A stretch of 7,307 nt of DNA from Candidatus Hydrogenedentota bacterium (GTDB taxonomy: Bacteria; Hydrogenedentota; Hydrogenedentia; Hydrogenedentales; SLHB01). Position 1 is the first letter of the stretch; each line of letters opens with the position of its first letter. Positions 6,095 through 7,307 of the stretch are shown piece after piece. The DNA lies in contig JAPLKX010000064.1 in NCBI GenBank assembly GCA_026387845.1, forward strand, positions 1 through 7,307. Reading direction: 5' to 3'. A model generated the notes under the pieces. The model was given only the letters and a program-made list of their open reading frames with translations, ran no database searches and was not told where the DNA came from. The position numbers were made by a program, and so were the translations under genes.

Positions 6095-6131
6095 CCCTTT
6101 TGTCCCTTTTGTCCCTTTCGTCCCTTTTGAC
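6095..6131. repeat. 9-bp tandem repeat, unit CCCTTTTGT, four copies
   Basis: The copies are CCCTTTTGT (6095-6103), CCCTTTTGT (6104-6112), CCCTTTCGT (6113-6121) and CCCTTTTGA (6122-6130). CCGTCCTTG just before may be a decayed copy. The reverse complement, ACAAAAGGG, matches the unit at 82-112. The last copy supplies most of the -35 box of the next promoter. Confidence 0.8.
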
Positions 6132-6155
6132 TCCGCCCGATTCCTGAGTAATAAT
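6127..6155 (+). promoter_or_regulatory. sigma-70-type promoter for the Rrf2 gene
   Basis: TTGACT (6127-6132, 5 of 6) and AATAAT (6150-6155, 5 of 6) are separated by 17 bases. Transcription would begin near 6162, giving a leader of about 23 bases before the GTG start. An inverted pair TCCTGA (6142-6147) and TCAGGA (6172-6177) brackets the start site and could be an operator for autoregulation; the second arm includes the Shine-Dalgarno sequence. Confidence 0.65.
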
Positions 6156-6184
6156 AGCCACATACTAATCATCAGGATCTTACG

Positions 6185-6598
6185 GTGAACATCTCCTCCC
6201 GATGCGAATACGCCTGCCGGGCCGTGGTCGAGCTGGCCAGCCACGAGCCATCGCCACTACCCCTCACCGCAGAGGTCATTGCCGGCAACCGGCGCATCCC
6301 CGAGAAGTTCCTTGTCCACATCCTGTTACAACTCAAGCGGGCCGGCATCGTCCGCAGCGTCAGGGGCGCACGCGGCGGCTACACCCTCAACCAGCCCCCC
6401 GAAAACATTACCCTGCTCGACGTTGTCCGCGCCATCGACGGGCCGGTCCTCCAACCCTTGCCGGTCCACGACCCCGGGTCGGAAGACATCTCCGTGGCCT
6501 GGCGCGATGTCGCCGCCGAGATCGAAACGATCCTGCAGCGGGTGACTGTCAAAGACATCCTGGACCGCGCCCGAAAAGCGGCCATGTTTTATATTTAG
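6185..6598 (+). CDS. Rrf2-family transcriptional regulator without cluster cysteines
   Basis: The GTG at 6185 follows AGGA (6174-6177) by 7 bases, and the translation begins NISSRCEYACRAVVELA, the usual Rrf2 N-terminus. The 137 residues match the family length. The winged helix covers about residues 27-70: IPEKFLVHILLQLKRAGIV (38-56) includes the recognition region and RGARGGY (60-66) the wing; ITLLDVVRAIDGP (75-87) follows as usual. Iron-sulfur members such as IscR and NsrR carry three cysteines around residues 90-110. Here that stretch (VLQPLPVHDPGSEDISVAW) has none, and the only cysteines are C7 and C11. It is therefore unlikely to sense through a classical Rrf2 [Fe-S] cluster; CymR-like clusterless regulators are the known precedent. 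It probably dimerises through the C-terminal helix and controls its own operon with the aminotransferase. Confidence 0.9.
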   Translation: MNISSRCEYACRAVVELASHEPSPLPLTAEVIAGNRRIPEKFLVHILLQLKRAGIVRSVRGARGGYTLNQPPENITLLDVVRAIDGPVLQPLPVHDPGSEDISVAWRDVAAEIETILQRVTVKDILDRARKAAMFYI

Positions 6599-6629
6599 CA
6601 ACGGCAAGGAGGAGAGAGGAAATCTTCCT

Positions 6630-7307
6630 ATGTCCAGTATCAAGCATCCCGGCGAACCACGCGGCAACAACCTGCGCGCCCGGCTCGATCAATTCATCGG
6701 CCGCGGCCAACGCACCTACACGCCTTCCCAACTCGCCGTCCTCAAGGCGAAAGGCTGCTGCATCTGGACCGTCGACGGCCGCAAGCTGCTCGATTTCACC
6801 TCCGGCGTGCTCGTCATAAACCTCGGCCATCAGCACCCCTTGTTCGAAAAACAGTACAAAGCCTACGCCGCGGGGCTGCCGCGAAACGCCTACAACATGG
6901 TCGCGCCCGTCGAGGTCGACGCCGCACGAAGGCTCATCGCAAGCATGCGCATGAAAAACGCACAAAAAATCCTCTGGGCCGCCTCCGGGTCCGAAGGCAT
7001 TCAAAAAGCCATGTGGGCCGCGCTTCATCTCCATCCCGATCGGCCCATTATGCTCGCCACACGCGGCGGGTTCCACGGCAAAAAAGGCCTCGCCGGCGAC
7101 GTCACCGGCGAGTCCAGCCAAAACCCAAACGTCCGGTTCATCTCGTTTCCAATGTACGACCCGCAGCCGCCCGCTTTCTACCAGGCCGAACTCGACCAAC
7201 TCGCCCGGCAGTTCCCCGCAAAGATCGCCCTGCTCGTCACCGAACCCTACCTTGGTGCCAAAGGCTCGTTCCACCCACCCGCCTGGTACCATCAACTCCT
7301 GCAAACA
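6630..7307 (+). CDS. class III (PLP-dependent) aminotransferase, N-terminal part, cut by the window edge
   Basis: The frame is open from ATG 6630 through 226 codons to the right edge. The purine-rich GAGAGGA (6614-6620) lies 9 bases before the start, with a stronger AAGGAGGAG at 6606-6614 further off. The 31-base gap after the Rrf2 gene, with no terminator, suggests one operon. Family signatures are in order: GRKLLDFTSGVLVINLGHQHP (50-70), SGSEGIQKAMWAA (119-131) for the PLP phosphate, RGGFHGKKGLAGDVTGES (145-162), and VTEPYLGAKGSFHPP (203-217), the counterpart of the EP-x-x-G-x-x-G-x-x-x-P motif. The Asp that pairs with the PLP nitrogen and the Schiff-base lysine lie beyond the window. The enzyme would be cytosolic and transfer an amino group between an amino acid or amine and a keto acid. 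Substrate cannot be assigned from this half. Confidence 0.85.
   Translation, partial: MSSIKHPGEPRGNNLRARLDQFIGRGQRTYTPSQLAVLKAKGCCIWTVDGRKLLDFTSGVLVINLGHQHPLFEKQYKAYAAGLPRNAYNMVAPVEVDAARRLIASMRMKNAQKILWAASGSEGIQKAMWAALHLHPDRPIMLATRGGFHGKKGLAGDVTGESSQNPNVRFISFPMYDPQPPAFYQAELDQLARQFPAKIALLVTEPYLGAKGSFHPPAWYHQLLQT

Noticed and set aside
6095..6131. CRISPR-like array
   Set aside because: The units are 9 bp with no spacers between them, so this is a simple tandem repeat; no cas gene is present.
6018..6161. N-terminal extension of the membrane protein to the ATG at 6161
   Set aside because: The added 48 residues translate the 9-bp repeat and spacer (KRDERDKRDKR), and the ATG at 6017 has its own AGGAG and directly precedes the first membrane segment.
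6549..7304. Long minus-strand frame opposite the aminotransferase
   Set aside because: It is the antisense shadow of a gene with clear class III aminotransferase motifs and shows no recognisable domain.

Overview
The window is GC-rich (by eye near 60 percent) bacterial chromosome and carries five apparently complete genes, one broken gene and one gene cut by the right edge. Several features fit a PVC-type or Hydrogenedentes-like lineage known mostly from metagenomes: an FG-GAP/VCBS propeller protein, a secreted glycoside-hydrolase-like barrel, large GT-C-like membrane proteins, long repeat-rich spacers and Shine-Dalgarno sites of the AGGAGG type. This placement is inference from style; no marker gene is present.

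Layout from left to right. Bases 1-183 are mostly noncoding, with a possible 12-residue tail of an upstream gene, a degenerate 9-bp tandem repeat and a hairpin just before the first gene. At 184-1401 (+) lies a secreted TIM-barrel protein with glycoside hydrolase features. Bases 1402-1935 hold a dense run of inverted repeats, including a 45-nt REP-like palindrome. They also hold the 5' part of a lipoprotein gene on the minus strand whose reading frame runs on into the repeats, probably a pseudogene. Two divergent promoter-like pairs sit at 1818-1846 (-) and 1884-1912 (+). At 1936-2616 (+) is a DPM1-like family 2 glycosyltransferase. The next spacer has two strong hairpins of the dispersed-repeat type. 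At 2748-3914 (+) is an exported protein with seven calcium-binding-type Asp motifs at about 50-residue spacing. Convergent to it, at 3927-6017 (-), is a 696-residue polytopic membrane protein that looks like a GT-C glycosyltransferase. A divergent spacer with a second copy of the 9-bp tandem repeat leads to an Rrf2-family regulator (6185-6598, +) and, 31 bases later, a class III aminotransferase (6630 to the edge, +).

How they may work together. The soluble GT2 enzyme could make a polyprenyl-phosphate sugar that the GT-C-like membrane protein uses outside the membrane; this is a family-based hypothesis and the two genes are not in one operon. The Rrf2 regulator and aminotransferase probably form an operon from a good sigma-70-type promoter. 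The other genes look like independent single-gene units.

I found no convincing new multi-gene system. The most unusual content is in the spacers: the same 9-bp unit in two spacers, mutually exclusive stems before the first gene, and the palindrome cluster beside the truncated lipoprotein gene.
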